Origin: Candidatus Saccharimonadota bacterium
GTDB lineage: Bacteria > Patescibacteriota > Saccharimonadia > Saccharimonadales > Saccharimonadaceae
Assembly: GCA_905373345.1 (NCBI GenBank)
Contig: CAJPSU010000010.1
Span: forward strand, 1 to 12,372
Length of the DNA: 12,372 nucleotides
Reading direction: 5' to 3'
Below are positions 6,582 to 12,372 of this stretch, one piece after another. The notes beneath the pieces are model-generated. The model made no database searches, was not told where the DNA came from, and worked only from the letters and a program-made list of their open reading frames with translations. Each line of letters opens with the position of its first letter. Positions within the stretch are counted from its first letter, which is position 1. The position numbers were made by a program, and so were the translations under genes.

Positions 6582-6613
6582 AAGTGCTCCTGGTTTCTCG
6601 GGGGCGCTTTTTT
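6582..6613 (+). terminator. Rho-independent terminator after rplO
   Basis: AAGTGCTCC (6582-6590) pairs with GGGGCGCTT (6601-6609) over nine positions, two of them G-U, around a 10-base loop. A run of six T (6608-6613) follows, overlapping the stem end. It separates the rplF-rplO unit from secY. Confidence 0.75.
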
Positions 6614-6747
6614 GTTAATTATAATTAATATTTCCAGCGCCGTGCCAATGGCTGCGATATGGATATGGATGTCGCCTGCCGAAATCAATATGTCGACAAT
6701 GCCGCTCGCGCTGCGTACGTCGTCTAGCAATCCCGCGCGCTATCGTG
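6614..6747. other. Spacer between the rplO terminator and the secY promoter
   Basis: No gene recognised. It holds a 14-base AT palindrome (TTAATTATAATTAA, 6615-6628) and a hairpin (GCGATAT 6654-6660 with ATGTCGC 6669-6675, one G-U). An open frame crossing it toward secY on the plus strand has no ribosome site at its start. A minus-strand frame here would overlap the end of rplO by over 130 bases. Confidence 0.4.
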
Positions 6748-6753
6748 TATACT
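6748..6753 (+). promoter_or_regulatory. -10 box of secY
   Basis: TATACT (6748-6753) with a poor -35 (TAGCAA, 6725-6730) at 17 bases. Predicted start near 6760, leaving a leader of about 30 bases with an AGAGGG ribosome site before the ATG at 6792. Confidence 0.5.
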
Positions 6754-6791
6754 ATGGGGAGTTATTTATTGTAGAGACAGAGGGTTGTAGT

Positions 6792-8279
6792 ATGAATTGG
6801 AGAATTATTGTCCGCTCGCTCAAAAACCGAGATATGCAAAAGCGCCTGGGGATTGTGTTTGGCTTGATTGTCGCGTTCCGGTTTTTGGCGCATGTGCCGG
6901 TGCCGCTTGCGAATCCAACGGAACTAAAAAGTATTATTGAAGGCGTAGTGAGCAGCAGCGACTTTGGCGGCTTTTTGAACCTAATGAGCGGCGGTGCGCT
7001 GAGCCAAATTTCAATTGTACTCGTCGGCATGAGCCCGTTTATCACCGCAAGTATTATTACGCAGTTGCTAACGAAAGCGATTCCGAAGCTTGAGGAGCTA
7101 CATAAAGATGGCGAGTCTGGACGGCGCAAGATCCAGCAATGGACGCGTATCGTGACAGTGCCGCTGGCTATTGTGCAATCAATTGCGTTCGTATACATTC
7201 TGCAGCAATCAGTACTCGCTGGATCAACTACCGGCAGTGCGCAGTCTACACCGTGGCAATGGGTAATCGCTGTCACGTCGATGACCGCCGGCTCGGTGCT
7301 TTTGATGTGGCTCGGCGAATTAATGACAGAGCAGGGCATCGGCAACGGTATTTCGCTTGTAATTTTTGCCGGCATCATCAGCCAGTTGCCAACAACGTTT
7401 GGCACGCTGATTAGCTCGTTATTCTCGACGACAAAAGGACAACTTAGCGTGTTTGGTTGGTTTAATGTGCCGGTAGACCCGACGACATTTTGGCTCGTTC
7501 TAGCGATTGGCATTATCGGGTTACTCCTGTTATATATGCTCGTGAAGATTAACGAAGCGCAGCGCGTCATCACTATCAATTATGCTAAGCGCGTAGCGGG
7601 TAATACGAGTTATGGCGGGGTCAAGAGCATTTTACCTGTCAAGCTTATCGCTGCAGGCGTGATTCCGGTTATTTTCGCCGTTGCATTCCTCAGCCTGCCG
7701 GCATTTGTCGGGCAAGTCATGAAAGTGATGCCGGGTGCTAATGCGGCTGTCGCGAATAACCTGGTTAAGTGGTTTCAATCGCCGACCGCTAAAAACTTTG
7801 CTAATGGCGACTGGACGGTGATGATTTATCCGGTGTTATACTTTTTGCTCGTCATTGCGTTCACCTATTTCTACACCGGTATCGTGTTTAATGCAAATGA
7901 GATCGCTGAAAACTTGCAGAAGCAAGGCGGCTTTATCGCGGGTGTGCGTCCTGGCGCGACAACTGAGAAATATTTGAGTACGACCGTCAACCGCTTAGTG
8001 CTGTTCGGCTCAATTGCGCTGGGTATTATCGCGATTATGCCGTTTATTATGGACTACATTTTCGCGCAGCTTGGGCTGAATATCTCGAATTTATCGATCG
8101 GCGGTACAGGACTGCTTATCGTCGTGACGGTTGGGCTTGAAACGTTGCGCCAGGTAAACTCGCGGGCGTTGATGGTGACGTATGACGACTTTGATATTGA
8201 TGAACTCGGCGGCAGCAATACAAAAAAGCGCCGTTTGCCGAAGCTGAAATTCAGCAAACTTCGCCGCGCCAAAGCGTAG
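6792..8279 (+). CDS. secY: Preprotein translocase subunit SecY
   Basis: 495 aa, longer than the usual 420-445. SecY forms the membrane channel of the Sec translocase together with SecE and SecG. The start 'MNWRIIVRSLKNRDMQKRLG' fits the family. Ten hydrophobic spans are recognisable. The plug region is 'GGFLNLMSGGALSQISIVLVG' (59-79), followed by 'MSPFITASIITQLL' (80-93). The cytosolic loops carry 'NYAKRVAGN' (263-271) and 'AENLQKQGGFIAGVRPG' (372-388), with R386 matching the functionally critical loop Arg. The extra length lies in the 205-232 loop, the 310-340 extracytoplasmic loop, and a basic tail after 464 (KKRRLPKLKFSKLRRAKA) that could bind the ribosome. adk and map, which often follow secY, are missing. 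A longer frame to 6567 is rejected because it starts before the promoter. Confidence 0.97.
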   Translation: MNWRIIVRSLKNRDMQKRLGIVFGLIVAFRFLAHVPVPLANPTELKSIIEGVVSSSDFGGFLNLMSGGALSQISIVLVGMSPFITASIITQLLTKAIPKLEELHKDGESGRRKIQQWTRIVTVPLAIVQSIAFVYILQQSVLAGSTTGSAQSTPWQWVIAVTSMTAGSVLLMWLGELMTEQGIGNGISLVIFAGIISQLPTTFGTLISSLFSTTKGQLSVFGWFNVPVDPTTFWLVLAIGIIGLLLLYMLVKINEAQRVITINYAKRVAGNTSYGGVKSILPVKLIAAGVIPVIFAVAFLSLPAFVGQVMKVMPGANAAVANNLVKWFQSPTAKNFANGDWTVMIYPVLYFLLVIAFTYFYTGIVFNANEIAENLQKQGGFIAGVRPGATTEKYLSTTVNRLVLFGSIALGIIAIMPFIMDYIFAQLGLNISNLSIGGTGLLIVVTVGLETLRQVNSRALMVTYDDFDIDELGGSNTKKRRLPKLKFSKLRRAKA

Positions 8280-8348
8280 TCTCTTACTGTACCGGGCGGG
8301 TATATACACGCGAATTGACGCAATACAGACGCTTTTTCTCGCGACCTA

Positions 8349-8377
8349 TTTACTTTTGTTATAACCTACGCTATAAT
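8349..8377 (+). promoter_or_regulatory. Promoter of infA
   Basis: TTTACT (8349-8354), 17 bases, TATAAT (8372-8377). The predicted start near 8384 lies after the first ATG (8379) and 10 bases before the ATG at 8394, so it selects the latter. Confidence 0.7.
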
Positions 8378-8393
8378 AATGAGCTGTATATCT

Positions 8394-8618
8394 ATGGCGA
8401 GTTCCAAGGAAGTTATTAAGTTGCGCGGCAAGGTAGTGGAAGCACTGCCTAATACGCAATTCAAGGTAGAGTTGGAGAACGGCCTAAGTATTATCGCTCA
8501 CATTAGCGGCAAAATGCGCAAGCACTACATCCGCTTAGTCCCAGGCGATACCGTGGAAGTCGAGTTAACCCCGTATGATCTCACTAAGGGTAGAATCGTA
8601 TTCCGCGCACGTGATTAA
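8394..8618 (+). CDS. infA: Translation initiation factor IF-1
   Basis: 74 aa from the ATG at 8394, the normal 71-75 for IF-1. IF-1 occupies the A site of the 30S subunit during initiation. The OB-fold pattern is complete: '[20 protein letters not shown]' (6-25), 'ELENG...[19 protein letters not shown]' and '[19 protein letters not shown]'. An in-frame ATG at 8379 would add MSCIS, but it lies between the -10 box and the predicted transcription start. With the start at 8394 the leader is about 10 bases and has no Shine-Dalgarno site, so initiation is close to leaderless. A perfect 9-bp hairpin follows the stop codon. Confidence 0.96.
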   Translation: MASSKEVIKLRGKVVEALPNTQFKVELENGLSIIAHISGKMRKHYIRLVPGDTVEVELTPYDLTKGRIVFRARD

Positions 8619-8623
8619 TAACC

Positions 8624-8651
8624 GAAATCCGGCTTGATATCACCGGATTTC
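8624..8651 (+). other. 9-bp perfect hairpin between infA and rpmJ
   Basis: GAAATCCGG (8624-8632) and CCGGATTTC (8643-8651) pair perfectly around a 10-base loop. The next bases are attaacg, not a T run, so it is not a standard terminator. It may partly block readthrough, protect the infA 3' end or mark an RNA processing site. A T5 run does occur at 8664-8668. Confidence 0.55.
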
Positions 8652-8688
8652 ATTAACGCAGGGTTTTTCCTGGAGGTTCGTACACATT

Positions 8689-8805
8689 ATGCATGTATCT
8701 GCGAGCGTAAAGATAAGGGGTGACGGCGACCAGCTCGTGCGTCGAAAAGGTCGTCTTCGTGTTATCAACAAGCGAAAGCCTAGGCATAAGCAAAGGCAAG
8801 GCTAG
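8689..8805 (+). CDS. rpmJ: Ribosomal protein L36 (bL36), zinc-free form
   Basis: 38 aa: [20 protein letters not shown], then [18 protein letters not shown]. The ends match L36 ('M.V.ASVK' and 'RRKGR.RVI....PRHKQRQG'). The zinc ligands of the usual Cys-x2-Cys...Cys...His form are gone: the middle reads IRGDGDQLV and the later Cys is Asn/Lys. Bacteria often keep a zinc-free L36 paralogue for zinc shortage; here it sits at the standard locus, infA-rpmJ-rpsM. GGAGG at 8672-8676 lies 12 bases before the ATG, somewhat far. It probably shares the infA transcript by readthrough, since no promoter is visible directly upstream. Confidence 0.93.
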   Translation: MHVSASVKIRGDGDQLVRRKGRLRVINKRKPRHKQRQG

Positions 8806-8874
8806 GTGAGTTCGTCTAGCGCGCAGTTTAGTCTCGGCACATCGATAGAATTTGTCGGTCTTTATATGGCGCGG

Positions 8875-8904
8875 TTGACGGCTTTTGGCCAGCATATTTA
8901 TAAC
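8875..8904 (+). promoter_or_regulatory. Promoter of the rpsM-rpsI block
   Basis: TTGACG (8875-8880), 18 bases, TATAAC (8899-8904). Predicted start near 8911, leaving about 20 leader bases with AAAGG before the ATG at 8931. It would let the alpha-type genes be transcribed apart from infA-rpmJ. Confidence 0.6.
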
Positions 8905-8930
8905 AACATTAATGAAAGGCAGGGTTAAGC

Positions 8931-9317
8931 ATGGCTCGAATTGCTGGGGTTGTTATCCCCGACGATAAGCAAGTGCAGGTGTCGCTCACGTATATTTACG
9001 GGATCGGACCGAAGTTTGCACGAGACATCCTTGCGGCGGCAAAGATTGAGCCGACCACTCGGGTGAAAGATCTCACCGAGGCTGAAGAGCAGAAGCTTCG
9101 CGACATTATCGACAACGATTATGTGACCGAAGGCGATCTGCAGCGCCTGGTGACAAATAATATTAAGCGTCTGAAAGATATTAATGCCTACCGCGGCTTG
9201 CGCCACAAGGCTGGTCTTCCGACTCGCGGTCAGCGTACTCGTACGAATGCACGGACTCGTAAGGGTAAGGCAATCGCCGTGGGCGGCGCGCAACCAAAAG
9301 CAGCAAGCAAGACTTGA
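8931..9317 (+). CDS. rpsM: Ribosomal protein S13 (uS13)
   Basis: 128 aa, slightly longer than the usual 115-125. It starts [20 protein letters not shown] and contains the helix-two-turn-helix region '[19 protein letters not shown]' (22-40) and the C-terminal signature '[26 protein letters not shown]' (88-113), whose basic tail reaches the P-site tRNA. S13 also makes the bridges to the 50S subunit. The gene ends with a tandem TGA TGA, the only TGA stop among the genes here, which argues for the standard bacterial code. Eighteen bases separate it from rpsK. Confidence 0.98.
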   Translation: MARIAGVVIPDDKQVQVSLTYIYGIGPKFARDILAAAKIEPTTRVKDLTEAEEQKLRDIIDNDYVTEGDLQRLVTNNIKRLKDINAYRGLRHKAGLPTRGQRTRTNARTRKGKAIAVGGAQPKAASKT

Positions 9318-9335
9318 TGAGGAAGGATTAGATTT

Positions 9336-9725
9336 ATGGCAGAAGCAAAATCTTCAAAGAAAAAGCAGCGCCGATCTGTTCCGAACGGTCAGCTGCATGT
9401 ACAAGCAACATTTAACAATACAATTGTGACATTTGCAGATGGTAAGGGCAATGCGCTTACTGCGTCGAGTGCTGGCGCGTGCGGTTTCCGCGGCAGTAAA
9501 AAAGGTACCGCTTATGCTGCACAAATTGCTGCCGAGAAGGCGGCTGAAGCAGCCAAAAGTAGCTACGGCTTGCGCACGGTTGACGTTTTCGTCAAAGGCG
9601 TTGGTTTGGGCCGCGATGCAGCGATTCGTGCGCTCGGTACGTTTGATATCACAGTTAACAGTATCAAAGACGTGACCGGCGTTCCGCACGGCGGTGTCCG
9701 TCCGCGAAAGGCAAGGAGGGCGTAA
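9336..9725 (+). CDS. rpsK: Ribosomal protein S11 (uS11), variant C-terminus
   Basis: 129 aa, the same length as the E. coli protein. S11 lies on the 30S platform next to the mRNA exit. The family core is intact: 'HVQATFNNTIVTFAD' (21-35), 'SSAGACGFRGSKKGTAYAAQ' (44-63) and 'VDVFVKGVGLGRDAAIRAL' (82-100). The C-terminus reads 'VPHGGVRPRKARRA', whereas nearly all S11 proteins have PHNG-C-RP. The position equal to E. coli Asn119, which rearranges to isoaspartate, is Gly119 here (codon GGC, 9690-9692). GAGGAAGGA stands before the ATG. The stop codon shares one base with the rpsD start. Confidence 0.98.
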   Translation: MAEAKSSKKKQRRSVPNGQLHVQATFNNTIVTFADGKGNALTASSAGACGFRGSKKGTAYAAQIAAEKAAEAAKSSYGLRTVDVFVKGVGLGRDAAIRALGTFDITVNSIKDVTGVPHGGVRPRKARRA

Positions 9726-10342
9726 TGGCGCGAGATAGAAGCCCAATAGTGAAGCAAAGCCGCCGCGAAGGCGTTGCGCTTCACCCGAAAGCGCATAAGA
9801 TTCTTGCGCGCAAAAGTGGTATTCCGGGCGAACACGCGCATGGTCGCCAAGGTAAGCAGAGTATGTACGCTACGCAGCTGCGTGAAAAGCAGAAAGTGCG
9901 TCGCATGTATGGTTTGCTTGAAAAGCAATTTGCAAAGTTGATGAACGAAGCGGTTCGCAAGCCGGGACTTGCTGGTGAAAACCTGCTGAAATTCCTGGAG
10001 CTGCGCTTAGATAACGCCGTATATCGCGCTGGTTTCGCAACGAGCCGCCGCCAAGCACGTCAGCTCGTGAGCCACGGGCATTTTGAGCTCAATGGCCGCC
10101 GTGTTGATATTCCGTCAATTCGCGTTAAAGCTGGCGATATTATTACCGTTCGTCCAAAGAGCGTCAAATCAGGCTATTTCACGAATATAAACGATATCTA
10201 CAGCAATACGTCGCAAGTACCGCTTAGCTGGTTGACGGGTGATGTTAAAAAGCTGAAGATTGAGATCACTGGTACGCCGAAGCGCGAGGAAGCCGAAGCG
10301 GATATTAATGAGCAGCTAATTGTTGAGTACTACTCACGCTAA
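9725..10342 (+). CDS. rpsD: Ribosomal protein S4 (uS4)
   Basis: 205 aa, the usual size. S4 is a primary 16S binder that starts 30S assembly, and in some bacteria it represses the alpha operon. The N-terminal domain lacks the four cysteines of the zinc form ('MARDRSPIVKQSRREG', no Cys). The S4 RNA-binding domain is clear: 'ENLLKFLELRLDNAVYRAGFATSRRQARQLVSHGHFELNGRRVDIPS' between about residues 84 and 130. It ends 'EQLIVEYYSR', the standard S4 C-terminus. The overlap with rpsK (TAATG) and AAGGAGG upstream indicate coupled translation. Twenty bases separate it from rpoA. Confidence 0.98.
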   Translation: MARDRSPIVKQSRREGVALHPKAHKILARKSGIPGEHAHGRQGKQSMYATQLREKQKVRRMYGLLEKQFAKLMNEAVRKPGLAGENLLKFLELRLDNAVYRAGFATSRRQARQLVSHGHFELNGRRVDIPSIRVKAGDIITVRPKSVKSGYFTNINDIYSNTSQVPLSWLTGDVKKLKIEITGTPKREEAEADINEQLIVEYYSR

Positions 10343-10362
10343 AAAGGGTAAGGAGATATAAA

Positions 10363-11286
10363 ATGTCTAAAGTAATTCACAATCCAGCACTTGCTCAGAT
10401 TATTGATAATAGCGAGTTTTCGAGTACGTTTATTGTTGAGCCTCTGCATATCAATTACGGCAACACGCTTGGTAATAGCTTGCGCCGCGTGCTACTTTCG
10501 AGTATTCGCGGTGGTGCTGTCGTGGCATTCCGCATCGAGGGCGCAACGCACGAGTTTACGACCGTTCCGGGCATCAAAGAAGACGTCGTCGACATCATGC
10601 TAAACCTCAAAGGCGTAAATTTCCGCATTGCGACCGATGAGCCTATTGAGTTGCGTATCGAAAAACATGGTGCGGGTGAAATCACTGCCGCTGATATTCA
10701 AGCGAACGCTGATGTTGAGGTAATGAATCCAGATCATATCATCTGCACCGTTGACGATGACAGCCGAACGACCGTTTTCGATCTCGTGGTTGAATCCGGG
10801 CGCGGTTACCAAACGATTGAAGAATCAAGCGAAAAGCGTTTGCATAGCGATATGATCGCTGTCGACGCAATGTTTAGCCCGGTGACACGCGTGCGGTTTA
10901 AAGTTGACCCGACCCGCGTTGGTCAAGAGACGAACCTTGACAAACTGGAACTTACGATCGAAACCGACGGTTCGCTCACACCGCGCGAAGCGTTCGAGGA
11001 AGCTGCCGCGATTTTAGTAAACCAATATAGCGCGCTGGCGGGCAGTACGAAAGTTGAAGCCGCACCGGCGCTTGGCACTGAGGCTAAAGACGACGTAGAC
11101 GAGCTTGATCGGTCAATTGAAGACCTAGGTTTGAGTGCTCGTACGGTAAACGCGCTTACTAACAATGGTATCCGCACGGTTCGCGACTTAGTCACGCTCA
11201 GCGAGCAAGATCTGCGCGAACTCAGAGGGTTCGGCAGTAAAGCGCTTGACGAAGTTAAAGATAAATTAGCAGAATTGGAGCTCTAA
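10363..11286 (+). CDS. rpoA: RNA polymerase subunit alpha
   Basis: 307 aa, slightly short against 314-330. The N-terminal dimerisation and assembly domain has 'NTLGNSLRRVLLSSIRG' (34-50) and 'VPGIKEDVVDIMLNLKGV' (68-85). An acidic linker (about 228-248) leads to a complete C-terminal domain. In it 'LSARTVNAL' keeps R260 and N263 (E. coli R265 and N268), and 'FGSKALDEVKD' keeps G291 and K293 (E. coli G296 and K298) while Ser299 is Ala294. Binding of UP elements and activators should therefore be largely preserved. AAGGAG (10350-10355) precedes the ATG; the stop directly abuts rplQ. Confidence 0.98.
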   Translation: MSKVIHNPALAQIIDNSEFSSTFIVEPLHINYGNTLGNSLRRVLLSSIRGGAVVAFRIEGATHEFTTVPGIKEDVVDIMLNLKGVNFRIATDEPIELRIEKHGAGEITAADIQANADVEVMNPDHIICTVDDDSRTTVFDLVVESGRGYQTIEESSEKRLHSDMIAVDAMFSPVTRVRFKVDPTRVGQETNLDKLELTIETDGSLTPREAFEEAAAILVNQYSALAGSTKVEAAPALGTEAKDDVDELDRSIEDLGLSARTVNALTNNGIRTVRDLVTLSEQDLRELRGFGSKALDEVKDKLAELEL

Positions 11287-11682
11287 ATGCATCGACACGG
11301 ATATAAAGGGCGCAAGTTTGGTCGCGAACGCGATCAGCGCAGAGCGCTTCTGAAAGGTCTAGCGACGAGCTTGGTGATGGAGGAGCGGATCGAAACGACA
11401 CTGCCAAAAGCCAAAGAGCTCGTGCGCTATATTGAAAAGTTAATTACCAAGGCGAAAAAAGGCGACCTTGCAAACCGCCGCGCGGTTATTGCCGGGCTCA
11501 GCACGCAGATTGCTGCCGTTAAATTGGTTGATCAAATTGCACCGCAGCTAACTGGTCGCACCAGTGGTCATGTTCGCGTTGAGCGCACGCGTTTACGCGT
11601 GGGCGATGGTGCTCAAATGGCGGTTATTGAGTTTGTCGACGAGCTGAAAGACATGCCGAAACCAGAGAAGGAGGCGAAGTAA
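11287..11682 (+). CDS. rplQ: Ribosomal protein L17 (bL17)
   Basis: 131 aa. It begins 'MHRHGYKGRKFGRERDQRRA', matching L17 M.H....KLGR...HR.A, followed by 'LLKGLATSLVMEERIETTLPKAKELVRYIEKLITKAKKGDL' and the C-terminal beta part ending 'MAVIEFVDEL'. L17 sits near the exit of the 50S peptide tunnel. The ATG follows the rpoA stop without a gap, with TTGGAG as a ribosome site inside the end of rpoA. The usual alpha-operon order rpsD-rpoA-rplQ is kept. The stop shares one base with rplM. Confidence 0.98.
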   Translation: MHRHGYKGRKFGRERDQRRALLKGLATSLVMEERIETTLPKAKELVRYIEKLITKAKKGDLANRRAVIAGLSTQIAAVKLVDQIAPQLTGRTSGHVRVERTRLRVGDGAQMAVIEFVDELKDMPKPEKEAK

Positions 11683-12119
11683 TGGTAGATCGCACCTACA
11701 GTCAAAAACCAGCTGATGTCAGCCGGCGTTGGATTTTGATCGACGCTAAAGACGCAACGCTTGGACGCTTGTCGACCGAAATCGCTAAGTATCTAATTGG
11801 CAAGTACAAGCCGACCTACACGCCGCATGTCGATGGCGGCGACTATGTCGTTGTCATCAATGCCGCCGAAGTGCCGGTAACAGGCGATAAAGAAACCGAC
11901 AAAATGTACTACCGCCACAGCGGATTTCCGGGCGGACTTAAAGAAGCGCAGCTTAAAGAGCTACGCAAAAAGAGTCCAGAGAGTATCATTGAACTTGCGG
12001 TTAAAGGCATGCTGCCGAAAAATAAGCTCGCGGCAGGCCGCTTGGCTCGCCTGAAGATTTTTGCTGGAAGCGAGCACACGCACGCTGCACAAAAACCAGA
12101 GAAAGTAGAGGTTAACTAA
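11682..12119 (+). CDS. rplM: Ribosomal protein L13 (uL13)
   Basis: 145 aa, near the usual 142. 'RRWILIDAKDATLGRLSTEIAKYLIGK' (15-41), 'YTPHVDGGDYVVVINA' (46-61), 'YYRHSGFPGGLKE' (76-88) and 'AVKGMLPKNKLAAGRLARLKIFAGSEHTHAAQKP' make a full L13. L13 is an early assembly protein of the 50S subunit. It directly follows rplQ with a one-base overlap, joining the rplM-rpsI pair to the alpha operon. GAAGGAGG lies before the ATG. Confidence 0.98.
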   Translation: MVDRTYSQKPADVSRRWILIDAKDATLGRLSTEIAKYLIGKYKPTYTPHVDGGDYVVVINAAEVPVTGDKETDKMYYRHSGFPGGLKEAQLKELRKKSPESIIELAVKGMLPKNKLAAGRLARLKIFAGSEHTHAAQKPEKVEVN

Positions 12120-12372
12120 TGGCTACGAACACTGCACCATACGACTATGGGCTAGGCCGGCGCAAAAGCGCAACAGCACGCGCCCGCCTAACCGTTGGCA
12201 AAGGCAAGGTGACGATTAACGGCAAATCTGCCAGCGATTACTTATCGGATAATAAAACGCTGCTCGCTGAAATCACCGATCCGCTTGCGCTCGTCGGCAA
12301 GCAAAAGGAATTTGATGTCAGCGTACTCGTGAAAGGCGGCGGTCTAAGCGGGCAGGTTGACGCAATCAAGCA
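12119..12372 (+). CDS. rpsI: Ribosomal protein S9 (uS9), 5' part
   Basis: 84 codons are visible before the right edge. The peptide starts MATNTAPYDYGLGRRKSATA and continues '..RVRL' like S9 ('ARARLTVGKGKVTINGK', 21-37), ending in 'KGGGLSGQVDAIK', the conserved GGG..GQ.DAI.. stretch. The C-terminal tail that reaches the P-site tRNA anticodon is outside the window. It overlaps rplM by one base (TAATG), with a weak ribosome site, so coupled translation is likely. Confidence 0.97.
   Translation, partial: MATNTAPYDYGLGRRKSATARARLTVGKGKVTINGKSASDYLSDNKTLLAEITDPLALVGKQKEFDVSVLVKGGGLSGQVDAIK

Noticed and set aside
6422..6730. Minus-strand frame of 102 codons opposite the end of rplO
   Set aside because: It overlaps rplO by more than 130 bases and crosses its terminator; it is most likely a shadow frame.
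6567..6791. 75-residue N-terminal extension of SecY
   Set aside because: It begins upstream of the terminator and the secY promoter, and MNWRIIVRSLKN at 6792 is the normal family start.
8379..8393. Earlier ATG for infA
   Set aside because: It lies between the -10 box and the predicted transcript start; IF-1 length fits the ATG at 8394.
9315..9320. Tandem TGA TGA after rpsM as a hint of TGA recoding to Gly
   Set aside because: S13 ends at the expected place and rpsK begins just after with its own ribosome site, so TGA acts as a stop.

Overview
The window most likely comes from a Candidate Phyla Radiation bacterium, probably of the Saccharibacteria (TM7) type. This rests on a merged spc/alpha/rplM-rpsI ribosomal block with no rpmD (L30) between rpsE and rplO, no adk or map between secY and infA, AT-rich promoters that sit right against start codons (leaderless initiation) for the stand-alone genes, and a scavenging gene set around it. 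The lineage is an inference. Stops are TAA and TAG, with a tandem TGA TGA ending rpsM, so I see no sign of the TGA=Gly recoding known from some CPR groups.

Left part (1-3480), nutrient scavenging and nucleotide/tRNA metabolism. The 5' end of a probable M1 aminopeptidase gene (minus) is divergent from a membrane-anchored or secreted HNH/DUF1524-type nuclease gene (plus). A NUDIX hydrolase gene (minus) is broken by a -1 frameshift. It is divergent from a YhhQ/VUT-family queuosine-precursor transporter gene, which abuts, stop codon to stop codon, a convergent tgt (tRNA-guanine transglycosylase). Transporter plus Tgt form a compact queuosine salvage locus.

Middle part (3481-4566), the least understood stretch. 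A two-gene unit with strong Shine-Dalgarno sites encodes an unrecognised 121-aa protein and a 36-aa single-span membrane peptide, and ends in a 15-bp perfect hairpin. About 410 bases without a convincing CDS follow. They contain a second strong hairpin, a good sigma70-type promoter, a foldable roughly 160-nt candidate non-coding RNA closed by a terminator, and the promoter of the ribosomal block.

Right part (4567-12372), translation, secretion and transcription genes, all plus strand: rplF-rplR-rpsE-rplO (own promoter and terminator), secY (own promoter), infA (own promoter), rpmJ (zinc-free form), then rpsM-rpsK-rpsD-rpoA-rplQ-rplM-rpsI (own promoter; rpsI runs off the end). Many of the cotranscribed genes overlap by one base (TAATG) or abut, which suggests translational coupling. 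Points worth a look are the uS11 C-terminus, where the normally conserved Asn of the isoaspartate site is Gly, the RG-rich N-terminal extension of S5, and the candidate RNA and small-protein unit upstream of rplF.
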